A stretch of DNA of 64,000 nt from Halopseudomonas maritima (GCF_021545785.1 NZ_CP079801.1:186001-250000), one strand, 5' to 3'; counted from the first letter of the stretch, positions 8,788 through 17,919 are shown. The notes: generated from the sequence alone by a model not told the origin. Numbers and translations are program-made.

Positions 8788-9870
8788 ATGGCCGATTTAC
8801 CTATTGATGACCTGAACATTACCTCCAACGAGATCCTGATCACCCCCGAGCAGCTGAAAGCCAAGATTCCGCTCAGTGAGGCTGCCCAGGCTACCGTGGT
8901 GGAAAGCCGCCAGGTGATTCGTGACATCCTCGACGGCAAGGACCACCGCCTGTTCATTGTCATCGGCCCCTGCTCTATCCACGATATCGAGGCCGCCAAG
9001 GACTACGCCGCGCGTCTGAAGAAGCTCGCCGCCGAGGTCAGCGACACCCTGTATCTGGTGATGCGCGTGTACTTCGAGAAGCCGCGCACCACCGTGGGCT
9101 GGAAAGGCCTGATTAACGACCCCTACCTGGATGACTCCTTCAAGATTCAGGATGGTCTGCACATTGGCCGCCAGCTGCTGCGCGACCTGTCGGAAATGGG
9201 CCTGCCTACTGCGACCGAAGCGCTGGACCCGATCTCGCCACAATACCTGCAGGATCTGATCTCGTGGTCGGCCATTGGTGCACGCACCACCGAGTCCCAG
9301 ACCCACCGTGAAATGTCCTCCGGCCTGTCGTCCGCTGTAGGCTTCAAGAATGGCACCGACGGCAGCCTGTCCGTTGCCATCAACGCCCTGCAGTCCGTCT
9401 CCAGCCCACACCGCTTCCTGGGCATCAACCAGCAAGGCCAGGTATCGATCGTCACCACCAAGGGCAACCCCTACGGCCACGTGGTACTGCGCGGCGGCAA
9501 CGGCAAGCCCAACTACGACTCGGTCAGCGTCGCCCTGTGCGAGAAGGACCTGGAGAAGGCCGGCATTCCCAGCAACATCATGGTTGACTGCAGCCACGCC
9601 AACTCCAACAAGGACCCGGGCCTGCAGCCGCTGGTCATGGACAACGTTGCCAACCAGATCCTTGAAGGCAACGACTCCATCATCGGCCTGATGGTCGAGA
9701 GCCATATCGGCTGGGGCAACCAGTCCATTCCCAAGGACCTGTCGCAGTTGCAGTACGGTGTCTCTGTCACCGATGCCTGCATCGACTGGGCGACCACCGA
9801 GCAAAGCGTGCATAGCATGCGCGACAAGCTCAAGGAAATACTCCCGCGTCGCCCACGCATGCAACGCTGA
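8788..9870 (+). CDS. 3-deoxy-7-phosphoheptulonate synthase (DAHP synthase, type I AroF/G/H)
   Basis: A 360-residue class I DAHP synthase. Visible landmarks are VIGPCSIHD near 65, YFEKPRTTVGWKGL near 94 (the substrate-binding KPRT), GARTTESQTHREMSSGLS near 165, FKNGTDGS near 190, RGGNGKPNYDSV near 236 and MVDCSHANSNKDP near 268. It condenses PEP and erythrose-4-phosphate, the first step of the shikimate pathway. Which aromatic amino acid inhibits it cannot be read reliably, so I give no paralogue symbol. A strong terminator follows directly. Upstream, TTGATT (about 8719) sits at a suitable distance from an A/T-rich -10-like segment. Confidence 0.94.
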   Translation: MADLPIDDLNITSNEILITPEQLKAKIPLSEAAQATVVESRQVIRDILDGKDHRLFIVIGPCSIHDIEAAKDYAARLKKLAAEVSDTLYLVMRVYFEKPRTTVGWKGLINDPYLDDSFKIQDGLHIGRQLLRDLSEMGLPTATEALDPISPQYLQDLISWSAIGARTTESQTHREMSSGLSSAVGFKNGTDGSLSVAINALQSVSSPHRFLGINQQGQVSIVTTKGNPYGHVVLRGGNGKPNYDSVSVALCEKDLEKAGIPSNIMVDCSHANSNKDPGLQPLVMDNVANQILEGNDSIIGLMVESHIGWGNQSIPKDLSQLQYGVSVTDACIDWATTEQSVHSMRDKLKEILPRRPRMQR

Positions 9871-9877
9871 GCAGCAG

Positions 9878-9916
9878 CCAACAAAAAACCCGCCGGATCG
9901 GCGGGTTTTTTGTTGG
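9878..9916. terminator. Bidirectional rho-independent terminator after DAHP synthase
   Basis: Arms of 17 bp (9878-9894 and 9900-9916) pair perfectly around a 5-base loop. The GC core CCCGCC/GGCGGG is flanked by six A on the left and six T on the right, so it can act on both strands, serving the synthase and the convergent acetyltransferase. Confidence 0.92.
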
Positions 9917-9926
9917 TTTCGGCAAG

Positions 9927-10202
9927 CTATTCAACGTGTGCAGCGTGGCGATCCATATAACGCTCAACGTAAGAACAGGAAGGAATGACCGTGTAGCCGT
10001 GCTCACGGGCAAAGGTCAGCGCGTGGGCGGTCAATTTGGCCGCTAACCCCTTGCCACGCAGGGCATTGGGTACAAAAGTGCGGTAAATATCCAGCGTCTT
10101 CTTGCCCAGATCCATGTAGGCGAGATAAGCGCGTGCACCTTCCAGTGCGATATAGAACTGCTTGCCTTCCTGATCGTGCTGAACGGTGGCGTTCATAGTC
10201 AT
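9927..10202 (-). CDS. Small GNAT-type N-acetyltransferase (YjdJ/Acetyltransf_CG family)
   Basis: A 91-residue protein. RTFVPNALRGKGLAAKLTAHAL (split here by its acetyl-CoA loop R/K-G-K-G-L-A) and the preceding beta strands match the short, single-domain GNAT proteins typified by human NATD1 and bacterial YjdJ. Substrates of this subfamily are mostly unknown. GGGAG lies 7 bases before the first of two close ATGs (10202), which favours that start. It shares a terminator with the convergent DAHP synthase. Confidence 0.8.
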   Translation of the reverse strand: MTMNATVQHDQEGKQFYIALEGARAYLAYMDLGKKTLDIYRTFVPNALRGKGLAAKLTAHALTFAREHGYTVIPSCSYVERYMDRHAAHVE

Positions 10203-10342
10203 TGTCAGTCTCCCAGGCAGCTATAACTCCAAGCGAGGAATTATCTACTGTAGACCTTATTCAGCAAGAATGTTCCCCATCTGGTGAAACTTTGTGCACT
10301 TGAGCACGCGGCGCACACCTCACGCCGCGCGCTCTGCAGGCC

Positions 10343-11737
10343 TCAGGAGACCATACCCATGCCCAGGGACATCAGCAGACCGATGGATGCAAGGCAGGCG
10401 ATGATCGGAATGGCCACGGTCACCACAAAGATGTCGCGATAGGCTTCCTTGTGGGTGATACCCATGATCATGAAGGTCGCAATCACCGCGCCACAGTGCG
10501 GCAGCGAGTCCAGACCGCCGGAAGCAATCGCCGCGATACGATGCAGAATTTCCGGATCAACACCCATCTCGATGTAATGCGGACCCAGCGACTGCATGAA
10601 GATCTGCAGGCCACCCGAGGAAGAGCCGACAATCGCCGACACCACGCTGACCGAGGCAAACACCGACAGCAACGGTGGCAGGTCGACGTTGAGGATCCAG
10701 TTGGCAAACTGGCCGAAGCCAACCGTTTGGCTCACCACACCGCCAAAACCGATAACGGCAGCGGTATTAAGCAACGGCATAATGGAGTCATCAGCGCCCT
10801 GCCCAAAGGCCTGAGCTGCGGTACGACGCAGATTCGGGAACAGCAGCACGCAGGTCAGCGACCCCAGAATCAGCGAAATGCTCGGCCAGATGATCGGTTG
10901 GGCCGCGCTGAACATCAGCACGCGGGCCATCGCGCCATCGCTCTCTGACCAGTCACCCATACCCAATAGTGCTCGCGGCAGCATGATCGAACCCAACACC
11001 ACAACCATCGGGATCAGCGCCATCCACCAGACCGGTGCATCGTTCGGATCGCCAATCAGCTGCTCCATGCGACGATCCTGAGCGTTCTCCACAAAGCCTT
11101 CGCCACACGCTTGGGCGCGTTTCCACTGGTTTTCTACGTACCACATGCCCAGTCCGGCCATGAGCAATGCCGCGAAGATACCGATCCAGCCTCCGGCGAA
11201 CAGGTCTGTGCCAAGCGAACTGGCGGAGATCACGTTATGAATGGACGGGGTACCCGGCAGCGCCGTCATGGTGAATGTGCCTGCGCCAACCGAGGTAGCG
11301 GCGGCCCACAAACGCTTGGGAAGGTTGGCTTCGCGCATCAGTGTGATGCCCAGCGGATACATGGTGAACACCACTACGAACACCACAACACCGCCATAGG
11401 TCAGCAGCGCACAGACCACCATGCCAACCAGTAGTGTGTGGCGCACGCCCAGGGCGCGGGTAATCGACAGCGCGATACTCTTGGCCGCCTGACTGGTCGC
11501 CATGACCTTACCGAAGATCGCACCACACAAGAACAGCAGAAAGAATTTGCCAGCAAAGGTGAATGCACCCAGCGGACCGAAGGGGAAGAACTCGAGGAAG
11601 GTTTGCGAGATAAGCATGCCGTTGGTCAGGGCAACCACCAGGGAGCAGACCAGAGAGGCAATGAAAATGTTGATCCCTCGCAGCGCCAGATAGATAAGCA
11701 GCGCCACACCGGCGATCAGACCGAGGTTTCCGAGCAT
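10343..11737 (-). CDS. GntP family gluconate/organic-acid:H+ symporter
   Basis: A 464-residue, highly hydrophobic permease with about 12-14 predicted membrane segments and family hallmarks such as GAIFGKVMATSQAAKSIA, YGGVVVFVVVFTMYPLG and SGGLDSLPHCGAVI. The start is taken at 11737 (MLGNLGLIAG) because AAGGA lies 8 bases upstream; an in-frame start 57 bp earlier has no such site and would add an unlikely extension. The family takes up gluconate and other sugar acids or hydroxy acids, and the substrate here is unknown. No catabolic genes adjoin it. Confidence 0.87.
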   Translation of the reverse strand: MLGNLGLIAGVALLIYLALRGINIFIASLVCSLVVALTNGMLISQTFLEFFPFGPLGAFTFAGKFFLLFLCGAIFGKVMATSQAAKSIALSITRALGVRHTLLVGMVVCALLTYGGVVVFVVVFTMYPLGITLMREANLPKRLWAAATSVGAGTFTMTALPGTPSIHNVISASSLGTDLFAGGWIGIFAALLMAGLGMWYVENQWKRAQACGEGFVENAQDRRMEQLIGDPNDAPVWWMALIPMVVVLGSIMLPRALLGMGDWSESDGAMARVLMFSAAQPIIWPSISLILGSLTCVLLFPNLRRTAAQAFGQGADDSIMPLLNTAAVIGFGGVVSQTVGFGQFANWILNVDLPPLLSVFASVSVVSAIVGSSSGGLQIFMQSLGPHYIEMGVDPEILHRIAAIASGGLDSLPHCGAVIATFMIMGITHKEAYRDIFVVTVAIPIIACLASIGLLMSLGMGMVS

Positions 11738-11910
11738 TGTTTTTATCCTTGTGATGAACAGCGCAGGTACATTACCCCAGCACAGAATCAGCACAAAGCC
11801 CTGAGCAGCCCAATCAGAGCCCTTTATTGTTGTTGATTAGTAACAGAATTAGCGCACCGCCACTTCCAAGCGTTCACTCAACTGCTACTATTACCTCGCT
11901 GTCGGGAACG

Positions 11911-11961
11911 TACAGCAGAGCATCTTGGGAACTCATACGACCTTCCCGGGTCTTCTGCTGT
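11911..11961 (+). promoter_or_regulatory. Long stem-loop in the oprI mRNA leader
   Basis: Outer arms ACAGCAGA (11911-11918) and TCTGCTGT (11954-11961) pair perfectly, and inner arms CTTGGGAA (11923-11930) and TTCCCGGG (11943-11950) pair with two G-U wobbles. The hairpin ends 41 bases before the oprI ATG and would lie in its leader if transcription starts upstream. Such structures can stabilise abundant lipoprotein messages; that role is inferred. Confidence 0.5.
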
Positions 11962-12001
11962 GCGTTCTTGAAGCATGGAACTTTTACATAAGGGGAAAGT
12001 T

Positions 12002-12256
12002 ATGAAGACTGCACTGAAAGTATCCGCCGTAGCACTGGCAGCCCTGGTTGCCGCTGGTTGCAGCAACAGCATGGAAAAGGAACTGAGCGCTCGCGTTGCC
12101 GCCAACGAAAACGCGACCGCCAGCGCCCAGGCCCGTGCAGATGAAGCATACCGCAAGGCTGATGAAGCTCTGGCTGCCGCTCAACGCGCCCAGCAGACTG
12201 CTGACGAAGCCAACGAGCGCGCCCTGCGCATGCTCGAAAAGGCCAGCCAGAAGTAA
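12002..12256 (+). CDS. oprI: OprI, major outer membrane lipoprotein (Lpp family)
   Basis: An 84-residue lipoprotein: a short signal peptide with lipobox VAAGC, then a mature alpha-helical chain with Ala/Glu/Arg heptads that would form a coiled coil, ending in KASQK. The C-terminal Lys is the residue that can be linked to peptidoglycan in Lpp relatives. GGGGAAAG sits just upstream of the ATG at 12002. It is convergent with an L,D-transpeptidase, the class of enzyme that makes Lpp-peptidoglycan links, which suggests but does not prove a functional pairing. A hairpin in the leader and a terminator after the gene fit a strong single-gene transcript. Confidence 0.96.
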   Translation: MKTALKVSAVALAALVAAGCSNSMEKELSARVAANENATASAQARADEAYRKADEALAAAQRAQQTADEANERALRMLEKASQK

Positions 12257-12268
12257 GATGGCTGCCTG

Positions 12269-12302
12269 CAGCCGATCCGGATCACATGGCCCGGATCGGC
12301 TG
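12269..12302. terminator. Stem-loop between convergent oprI and the L,D-transpeptidase gene
   Basis: CAGCCGATCCGG (12269-12280) and CCGGATCGGCTG (12291-12302) are perfect 12-bp arms around a 10-base loop. It spans the end of the transpeptidase gene. There is no strong T-run, so it may terminate weakly or protect 3' ends. Confidence 0.65.
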
Positions 12303-13220
12303 TCCAATCACCCCGGGAATGCCGCTCTCGGCATACACCAGATCCCTGATAGCCTTCCAGTCCAGCCTGAAGCCCTGCACCTTCTCCTGCTGCTCCGCCA
12401 GCAGACGCTGAATTGCTGCCTGCTTGTCCAGCGTTGACGGCATGCCGTGCTCATCCAGCGCCGTGTGCACCTCCAGATACAGCAGACCGTCCTTGACACC
12501 CAACTTGTAGGGCTGGTTGACGATCGTCACCGGCGTGCCAACCGGCACTTGCGGAAACAGCTCGGTGATATCCTCGTTACGCATGCGGAAACAGCCATGA
12601 CTTACCCGCATGCCGATACCAAACTTCTTGTTGGTGCCGTGGATCACGTATCCGCTAAGCGCCAGGTTCATCTTGAATGGCCCCATCGGGTTATCCGGAC
12701 CCGGCGGCACAACCGAGGGCAACGGGTCGCCGTTGGCTGCGTGCTCTTCCAGAATGGACTTGGGCGGATACCACGACGGGTTGGCCTGCTTGCGCAGGAT
12801 GCGTGTCTCGCCAATCGGCGATGACCAGCCCTCACGGCCGATACCTACCGGATAGCTGGACACCAGCTCGCCCCCCTTGTGGTAGTAGTACAGGCGAAAC
12901 TCGGGCAGGTTGATCACCACCCCCTCTCGTACGCCCTGGGGCAGCACGTGTTCCCCCGGCAGCACAATTTCTGCGCCCGCTCCCGGCAACCAGGGGTCAA
13001 TGCCAGGGTTAGCCGCAGTCATTTCCAGGTAGCCAAAGCCGCGCACACTGCCCAGGTCGGCAAAGGTATCCTCGTAGGAAGCCTGGTAACGCTCAACCTC
13101 ACCGATCATATCCTGCTCGGGCGCAAGCAACGGGTAGTCGTTAGCCAGCACCGATGTCGCCAAACTTGCCAGCAGACCGGCAAGCAGCCCTTTTTTCAGT
13201 CCTGGACGCATCATCCACAT
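12282..13220 (-). CDS. L,D-transpeptidase (YkuD/ErfK-YbiS family), periplasmic
   Basis: A 312-residue protein with a signal peptide (KKGLLAGLLASLATSVLA, cleavage near residue 26) and a YkuD catalytic domain. The active-site block includes YVIHGTNKKFGIGMRVSHGCFRM near 195-217, where His and Cys of SHGCFRM are the catalytic residues. An N-terminal LysM-like region precedes it. Such enzymes make 3-3 peptidoglycan crosslinks or attach Lpp-type lipoproteins, and the convergent neighbour is oprI. The same gene order oprI/transpeptidase/small protein/tesA is, as I recall, found in P. aeruginosa. Confidence 0.92.
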   Translation of the reverse strand: MWMMRPGLKKGLLAGLLASLATSVLANDYPLLAPEQDMIGEVERYQASYEDTFADLGSVRGFGYLEMTAANPGIDPWLPGAGAEIVLPGEHVLPQGVREGVVINLPEFRLYYYHKGGELVSSYPVGIGREGWSSPIGETRILRKQANPSWYPPKSILEEHAANGDPLPSVVPPGPDNPMGPFKMNLALSGYVIHGTNKKFGIGMRVSHGCFRMRNEDITELFPQVPVGTPVTIVNQPYKLGVKDGLLYLEVHTALDEHGMPSTLDKQAAIQRLLAEQQEKVQGFRLDWKAIRDLVYAESGIPGVIGQPIRAM

Positions 13221-13225
13221 CAGTA

Positions 13226-13558
13226 TCAGCTCCCGCTCACCGTCATGTTCAAGTCAAACTGCTGCATCTGCGCTGTCGCCGGGCGCGAACGCCCGCCGCT
13301 ACTGCGTCGCGCGCCGCCCTTTGTCTGTTCTGCGTGGTTCACACAGGCCGGACACAGCGTGCGCGCATCGGCCCGGGTCAACTCCCTGTAGACAGGCAAC
13401 GAGGGCAAGAGGTCGCCGCACAGCGTGCGCTCGCGCGGCACATCCAGCCGCAGGTTGATATCTACCAGATGAACGTGCCGGAAGTCTTCGACAAAGAGAT
13501 CCAACTGCTCATCCTGCTCTACCAGACACCAGCGTCTGGCCATCCAGGACAGGTTCAA
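13226..13558 (-). CDS. Conserved hypothetical protein with a CxxC motif
   Basis: A 110-residue protein I do not recognise by function. It begins at a TTG that overlaps the tesA stop (TTGA), with GAGGGCGAAGA just upstream as a ribosome site; an ATG at 13543 is possible but has none. The middle holds RTLCPACVNHAEQ, a CxxC pair that could bind metal, and the C-terminal part is basic. It lies between tesA and the transpeptidase on the same strand, 5 bp from the latter, so it is probably co-transcribed with both. Confidence 0.75.
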   Translation of the reverse strand: MNLSWMARRWCLVEQDEQLDLFVEDFRHVHLVDINLRLDVPRERTLCGDLLPSLPVYRELTRADARTLCPACVNHAEQTKGGARRSSGGRSRPATAQMQQFDLNMTVSGS

Positions 13559-14196
13559 TCTTCGCCCTCACCCACCGCTGGCTGACGCGCTAGCCAGGCT
13601 TCGATCAGCGGCCAGGCGTTCTCCAATATCCCGGGCTGGCCCTGCACGTTGGGGTGAATACCATCACCTTGCATAAGCGCTGGCTGCCCCGCAACGCCCT
13701 CCAGTACAAAGGGTACCAGCGCAACCTGCTGCTGCTCGGCAACATCCCGGAACACCTGCTCAAATGCCGAGGTGTAGCGCACACCGTAGTTGGGTGGTAT
13801 CCGCATCCCCAGGATGGCCACATCGGCGCCGGCCTGGCGCGACTGTTCGACCATGGCCGCAAGATTCTGTTGCATTTTGTCCGTGGGCAGGCCCCGCAAA
13901 CCGTCGTTACCACCCAATTCAATAACCACCAGATCCGGCTCATGCCGCGTCAGCAGCGTCGGCAGGCGTGCCAACCCACCGGCGGTGGTGTCGCCACTAA
14001 CCGAGGCATTATGCACCTGCACGGAGCTGTTTTGAGCCTGCAAACGGCCCTGCAACAGGCTTACCCAGCCGTCACTAATTTCCAGACCGAAAGCGGCGCT
14101 GATACTATCACCGAGGATCAAAATCCCCTGTGCTGCTGCGGGAAGAGAGAGCAAACACAGCAACAGCCCTCCCAGCCAGTTTCTCAAGACGTTCAT
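13555..14196 (-). CDS. tesA: TesA, periplasmic SGNH acyl-CoA thioesterase I / arylesterase
   Basis: A 213-residue SGNH hydrolase. A signal peptide (MNVLRNWLGGLLLCLLSLPAAAQ) is followed by block I ILILGDSISAAFG with the catalytic Ser, block III GGNDGLRG, and block V DGIHPNVQG with Asp and His. TesA/EstA-like enzymes hydrolyse thioesters and lysophospholipids in the periplasm. I choose the start at 14196 because it gives a clean signal peptide; the open frame runs further back into the divergent ABC gene. It is divergent from the ABC genes by 13 bp, a neighbourhood common in proteobacteria (tesA-ybbA-ybbP). Confidence 0.93.
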   Translation of the reverse strand: MNVLRNWLGGLLLCLLSLPAAAQGILILGDSISAAFGLEISDGWVSLLQGRLQAQNSSVQVHNASVSGDTTAGGLARLPTLLTRHEPDLVVIELGGNDGLRGLPTDKMQQNLAAMVEQSRQAGADVAILGMRIPPNYGVRYTSAFEQVFRDVAEQQQVALVPFVLEGVAGQPALMQGDGIHPNVQGQPGILENAWPLIEAWLARQPAVGEGED

Positions 14197-14209
14197 CAGG
14201 CCCGTTACC

Positions 14210-14893
14210 ATGTCAGACGCAGTCGTAATTGCCCGCCACCTTAACAAAGTCGTCACCACCTCGGAAGCGCCACTGCAGATCCTCAAGGACGTAAACCTGA
14301 GCATCCAGCGCGGCAGCAGCGTTGCCATCGTCGGCGCCTCTGGGTCGGGCAAATCCACTCTGCTCAGCCTGCTCGCCGGTCTGGACCTGCCCAGCAGTGG
14401 CGAGGTGCTGCTGGCCGGCCAGTCGCTCACCACCCTGGATGAAGACCAACGCGCCGCCCTGCGCGGTCTGGAAGTGGGTTTTGTGTTTCAGTCCTTCCAG
14501 CTCCTGGACAGCCTGAACGCGGTCGAAAACGTGATGCTGCCGTTGGAGCTGGCCGGCCGCCGAGATGCCCGCCAGCACGCCACCGAGCTGCTGGAGCGCG
14601 TCGGCCTCAAGGCGCGTATCAGCCATTATCCGCAGCAACTGTCTGGCGGCGAGCAGCAGCGGGTTGCCATTGCCCGCGCCTTTGCCAGCGAGCCCGCCAT
14701 TCTGTTTGCCGACGAGCCGACCGGCAACCTGGACGCCGCCACCGGCCAGAAGATCACCGACCTGCTGTTTGACCTGAACCGCGAACACGGCACCACACTG
14801 ATTCTGGTCACCCACGACGAACGCCTGGCGACCCGCTGCGAGCGCGCCCTGCACATGCAGGCAGGCCAACTGCAGGCGGAGCAGGCTGTATGA
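14210..14893 (+). CDS. ybbA: ABC transporter ATP-binding protein (YbbA, LolD-like)
   Basis: A 227-residue ATPase with Walker A GASGSGKS near 43, Q-loop FQSFQLLDSL near 95, signature LSGGEQQRVAIARA near 143 and Walker B ILFADEPTGNLD near 164. It belongs to the MacB/LolD-type branch that works with FtsX-like permeases. It overlaps its permease by ATGA. Its divergent neighbour is tesA, as in the E. coli tesA-ybbA-ybbP locus. The cargo is unknown; lipoprotein or lipid-related export is the usual guess for this branch. Confidence 0.93.
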   Translation: MSDAVVIARHLNKVVTTSEAPLQILKDVNLSIQRGSSVAIVGASGSGKSTLLSLLAGLDLPSSGEVLLAGQSLTTLDEDQRAALRGLEVGFVFQSFQLLDSLNAVENVMLPLELAGRRDARQHATELLERVGLKARISHYPQQLSGGEQQRVAIARAFASEPAILFADEPTGNLDAATGQKITDLLFDLNREHGTTLILVTHDERLATRCERALHMQAGQLQAEQAV

Positions 14894-17418
14894 ACAGCGC
14901 GCCGCTGGCCAGCCTCGCCTGGCGCCTGTTGCGTCGGGAATGGCGCGCGGGGGAGTTGCGCGTCCTGCTCGGCGCATTACTGATTGCGGTCACCATCAGC
15001 ACCGCGATCAGTTTTTTTACCGAGCGGCTTGAACGCAGCATGACCGGTCAGGCCGCCGAGTTTCTCGGCGCCGACCTGGTGATCTCCTCCGGCAGCCCGC
15101 TGCCGACCCTCTATGCCGAAGAGGCCCAGAGCCAGGGGCTGCAGATCAGCCAACAGGTTGGCTTCAACAGTGTCATGGCCAGCGATGCAGCCATGCAGCT
15201 GTCCAGCGTCAAGGCGGCGGATGCAGCCTATCCGTTACGCGGCCAGATGCGCATTGCCGAGCAACCTTTTGCAGCCGAGCAACCGGTCAGCACCGGCCCG
15301 GCAGCCGGCGAGCTGTGGATCGAGCCGCGCCTGCTGACCCAGCTGGAACTGGAGGTGGGTGATGCGCTGGAGGTGGGTTACGCCAGCCTGACCATCAGCG
15401 CGCTACTAACCCATGAACCGGACCGCGCCGGCGACTTTTACAGCCTGACGCCGCGCGTGCTGATGAACCTGCAGGACCTGGAGGCCACCGGCATCGTACA
15501 GCCCGGCAGCCGCGTGCGTTATCGCCTGTTGCTGTCTGGTAGCGATGAGCAGCTGAGCGCCTATCAGCAGTGGCTGGAGGAGCGCCTGGAGCCCAACCAG
15601 CGGATCACCTCGGTCAAGGACGGCAACCGTCAGGTGGGCCGCGCGCTAGGGCGAGCGGATCAATTCCTTGGCTTGGCCAGTATCGCAGCGGTGGTGCTGG
15701 CGGGCGTTGCCGTGGCCCTGTCCGCGGGCCGCTTTGCCCTGCGTCATTTCGATACCAGCGCCATGCTGCGCTGTCTCGGGCTGTCACGCCGGCAGGTGAT
15801 GCGACTGTTCCTGCTACAGCTACTGTACCTTGGTGCGCTCGCCACCCTGCTGGGTCTGGCATTCGGCTGGCTGGCCCAGTGGGGACTGCTGCGGCTACTG
15901 CGCGAGCTGCTGCCCAGCAGCCTGCCCGAGCCCGGGCTGACGCCCTTGCTGGTGGGCGGCGCAACGGGCCTGTGTGCGCTGCTCGGCTTTGCCCTGCCGC
16001 CACTGCTGCGCCTCGGCCAGGTTGCCCCGCTGCGCGTCTTGCGCCGTGACCTGGCGCCCATGCCCAGCAGCAGTTGGCTGATCTATGGCCTGGCGCTGGC
16101 AGTACTCAGCCTGTTGATGTGGCAGTTTACCGGTGACCTGCAAATCACCCTGGCGATAATCTTCGGCGGCGCGGCGGCGGCGTTGATATTGGGCCTGCTG
16201 GCCTGGCTGCTGCTGCGCAGCGTTGCCGGCAAACTGCACAACCTCAGCCTGGCCTGGCGCCTGGGCAGTGGCGAGCTGCTGAAACGCCCGGCAGCGGCGG
16301 CAACGCAGATTCTCGCCTTCGGCCTGATCTTCATGAGCATGCTGGTAGTGCTGATTCTGCGCACGGAATTGCTCAGCGACTGGCAAGACCAACTACCGGC
16401 CGATGCCCCCAACCACTTTGCACTGAATATCCTGCCCAGTGAGCAGCAGGCCTTTGCCGAGCAGCTGGAGCAGATAGGTGCGCGCAGCGCGCCCCTCTAC
16501 CCAGTTACGCCGGGGCGGCTGGTCAGCATCAACGGTGAGCCGGTGCGCCAGGAGGTAAGCAAGGAAACTGAGGCTGACGGCCAGGGTCGTGAACAGGACC
16601 GCGGCACCCGCGCCATCAACCGCGACCTCAGCCTGACCTGGTCTGCCACGCTGCCGCCCGACAACCAGCTGACCGCCGGCCAGTGGTGGGGCGACAGCAC
16701 GCCTGATAACGCCGTCTCGATCGAATCCGAGCTGGCGGAGAGTCTAGGCGTTGGCCTGGGCGATGAGCTGGGTTTTGTCATCGAGGGCCAAGCCCTAAGC
16801 GCCACCATCACCAGTATTCGCCAGGTCGAGTGGGACAACTTTACGCCCAACTTCTACATGGTGTTCGCCCCCGGCGTGCTGGATGGTCTACCCGCCACCC
16901 TGCTCACCAGCTTCCATCTGCCCAGCAGCGAGCGTACTTCGCTGCGCGGGCTGACCCGTCAGTTTCCGGCGATGACATTGCTTGAGGTGGAGCCGGTCCT
17001 GGAGCAGATTCGCGGCATCCTCAAGCAGGTCACCCTGGCGGTCGAGTATGTGCTGGTCTTTGTCCTGCTGGCCGGCTTGGCTGTGCTGTTTGCCGCGCTG
17101 CAGGCAACGCTGGATCAGCGCCTTTACCAAGGTGCACTGCTGCGTACTCTGGGTGCTGAACGGGCGCTGCTGCGCCGCGCCACCTGGCTGGAGTTTTTGC
17201 TGCTGGGGCTGCTGGCCGGTGTCATGGCGGTGGTGGCAGCCGAGCTGGCTACCTGGACGCTCTACCGCTTTGCCCTTGAGCTGGATTGGGCACCCCACCT
17301 GCTGTTCTGGCTGCTCACACCACTGGTGGCTGCGCTATTAATTGGCTGCGCCGGCGTTTGGGGTACCCGTGCAGTAGTGCGCCAGAGCCCCATGCGGCTG
17401 ATCAGCCGGGGCGCCTGA
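14890..17418 (+). CDS. ABC transporter permease (YbbP, FtsX family)
   Basis: An 842-residue integral membrane protein with the layout of the large FtsX permeases: one N-terminal helix, a periplasmic domain (about 45-250), a central block of helices (about 260-490 with LASIAAVVLAGVAVALSAGR), a second periplasmic domain, and three C-terminal helices (about 720-830). RQSPMRLISRG at the end is typical of YbbP. It pairs with the ATPase upstream through a 4-bp overlap, and greB follows 3 bp later. Long permeases of this type may act as mechanotransmitters rather than classical transporters. Confidence 0.92.
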   Translation: MNSAPLASLAWRLLRREWRAGELRVLLGALLIAVTISTAISFFTERLERSMTGQAAEFLGADLVISSGSPLPTLYAEEAQSQGLQISQQVGFNSVMASDAAMQLSSVKAADAAYPLRGQMRIAEQPFAAEQPVSTGPAAGELWIEPRLLTQLELEVGDALEVGYASLTISALLTHEPDRAGDFYSLTPRVLMNLQDLEATGIVQPGSRVRYRLLLSGSDEQLSAYQQWLEERLEPNQRITSVKDGNRQVGRALGRADQFLGLASIAAVVLAGVAVALSAGRFALRHFDTSAMLRCLGLSRRQVMRLFLLQLLYLGALATLLGLAFGWLAQWGLLRLLRELLPSSLPEPGLTPLLVGGATGLCALLGFALPPLLRLGQVAPLRVLRRDLAPMPSSSWLIYGLALAVLSLLMWQFTGDLQITLAIIFGGAAAALILGLLAWLLLRSVAGKLHNLSLAWRLGSGELLKRPAAAATQILAFGLIFMSMLVVLILRTELLSDWQDQLPADAPNHFALNILPSEQQAFAEQLEQIGARSAPLYPVTPGRLVSINGEPVRQEVSKETEADGQGREQDRGTRAINRDLSLTWSATLPPDNQLTAGQWWGDSTPDNAVSIESELAESLGVGLGDELGFVIEGQALSATITSIRQVEWDNFTPNFYMVFAPGVLDGLPATLLTSFHLPSSERTSLRGLTRQFPAMTLLEVEPVLEQIRGILKQVTLAVEYVLVFVLLAGLAVLFAALQATLDQRLYQGALLRTLGAERALLRRATWLEFLLLGLLAGVMAVVAAELATWTLYRFALELDWAPHLLFWLLTPLVAALLIGCAGVWGTRAVVRQSPMRLISRGA

Positions 17419-17421
17419 GCT

Positions 17422-17919
17422 ATGAGCCGTTACCGTCCACCCCGCCGCGCCGGCACCCCGCTTATCACCGCAGCAGGCGCCGCGCGGCTGCGCGAAGAAC
17501 TCGATGAGCTCTGGCTGCGCAAGCGCCCCGCTGTTACCCAGGCCGTCAGCGAGGCCGCCGCCCTGGGCGACCGCTCGGAGAACGCCGAGTACATCTATGG
17601 CAAGAAGATGCTGCGCGAGATCGACAGCCGGGTGCGCTTTCTGCGCAAACGCCTGGAAGCCCTCAAGGTAGTAGACCGGCCTCCGAGCGACCCCAGCCGC
17701 ATCTACTTCAGCGCCCATGTCGAGCTGGAAGACGAAGACGGCAAGATACTCAAGTTACGCATCGTCGGCCCTGACGAAATCGACCCAAAACAGCAACACA
17801 TCAGCATCGACAGCCCCATGGCTCGCGCCCTGCTGGGCAAGCAGCTGGACGATGAGATCTGCGTGCAGGCGCCCGGTGGCGAGCGCCTGTACTGGGTGAC
17901 GGCTATCCGTTACGCCTGA
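17422..17919 (+). CDS. greB: GreB transcript cleavage factor
   Basis: A 165-residue Gre factor with the N-terminal coiled coil (about 15-80). Its tip carries ALGDRSENAEYIYGKK, holding the two acidic residues that coordinate Mg in the RNA polymerase active site. A C-terminal FKBP-like domain follows. The basic residues in RKRLEAL and the length fit GreB rather than GreA. It stimulates RNA cleavage by backtracked polymerase. It starts 3 bp after the permease gene and converges with the antiporter, overlapping its end by 10 bp. Confidence 0.93.
   Translation: MSRYRPPRRAGTPLITAAGAARLREELDELWLRKRPAVTQAVSEAAALGDRSENAEYIYGKKMLREIDSRVRFLRKRLEALKVVDRPPSDPSRIYFSAHVELEDEDGKILKLRIVGPDEIDPKQQHISIDSPMARALLGKQLDDEICVQAPGGERLYWVTAIRYA

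Noticed and set aside
8797..9864. 355-residue minus-strand frame opposite DAHP synthase
   Set aside because: Mirror of a highly conserved gene with no recognisable motif or ribosome site.
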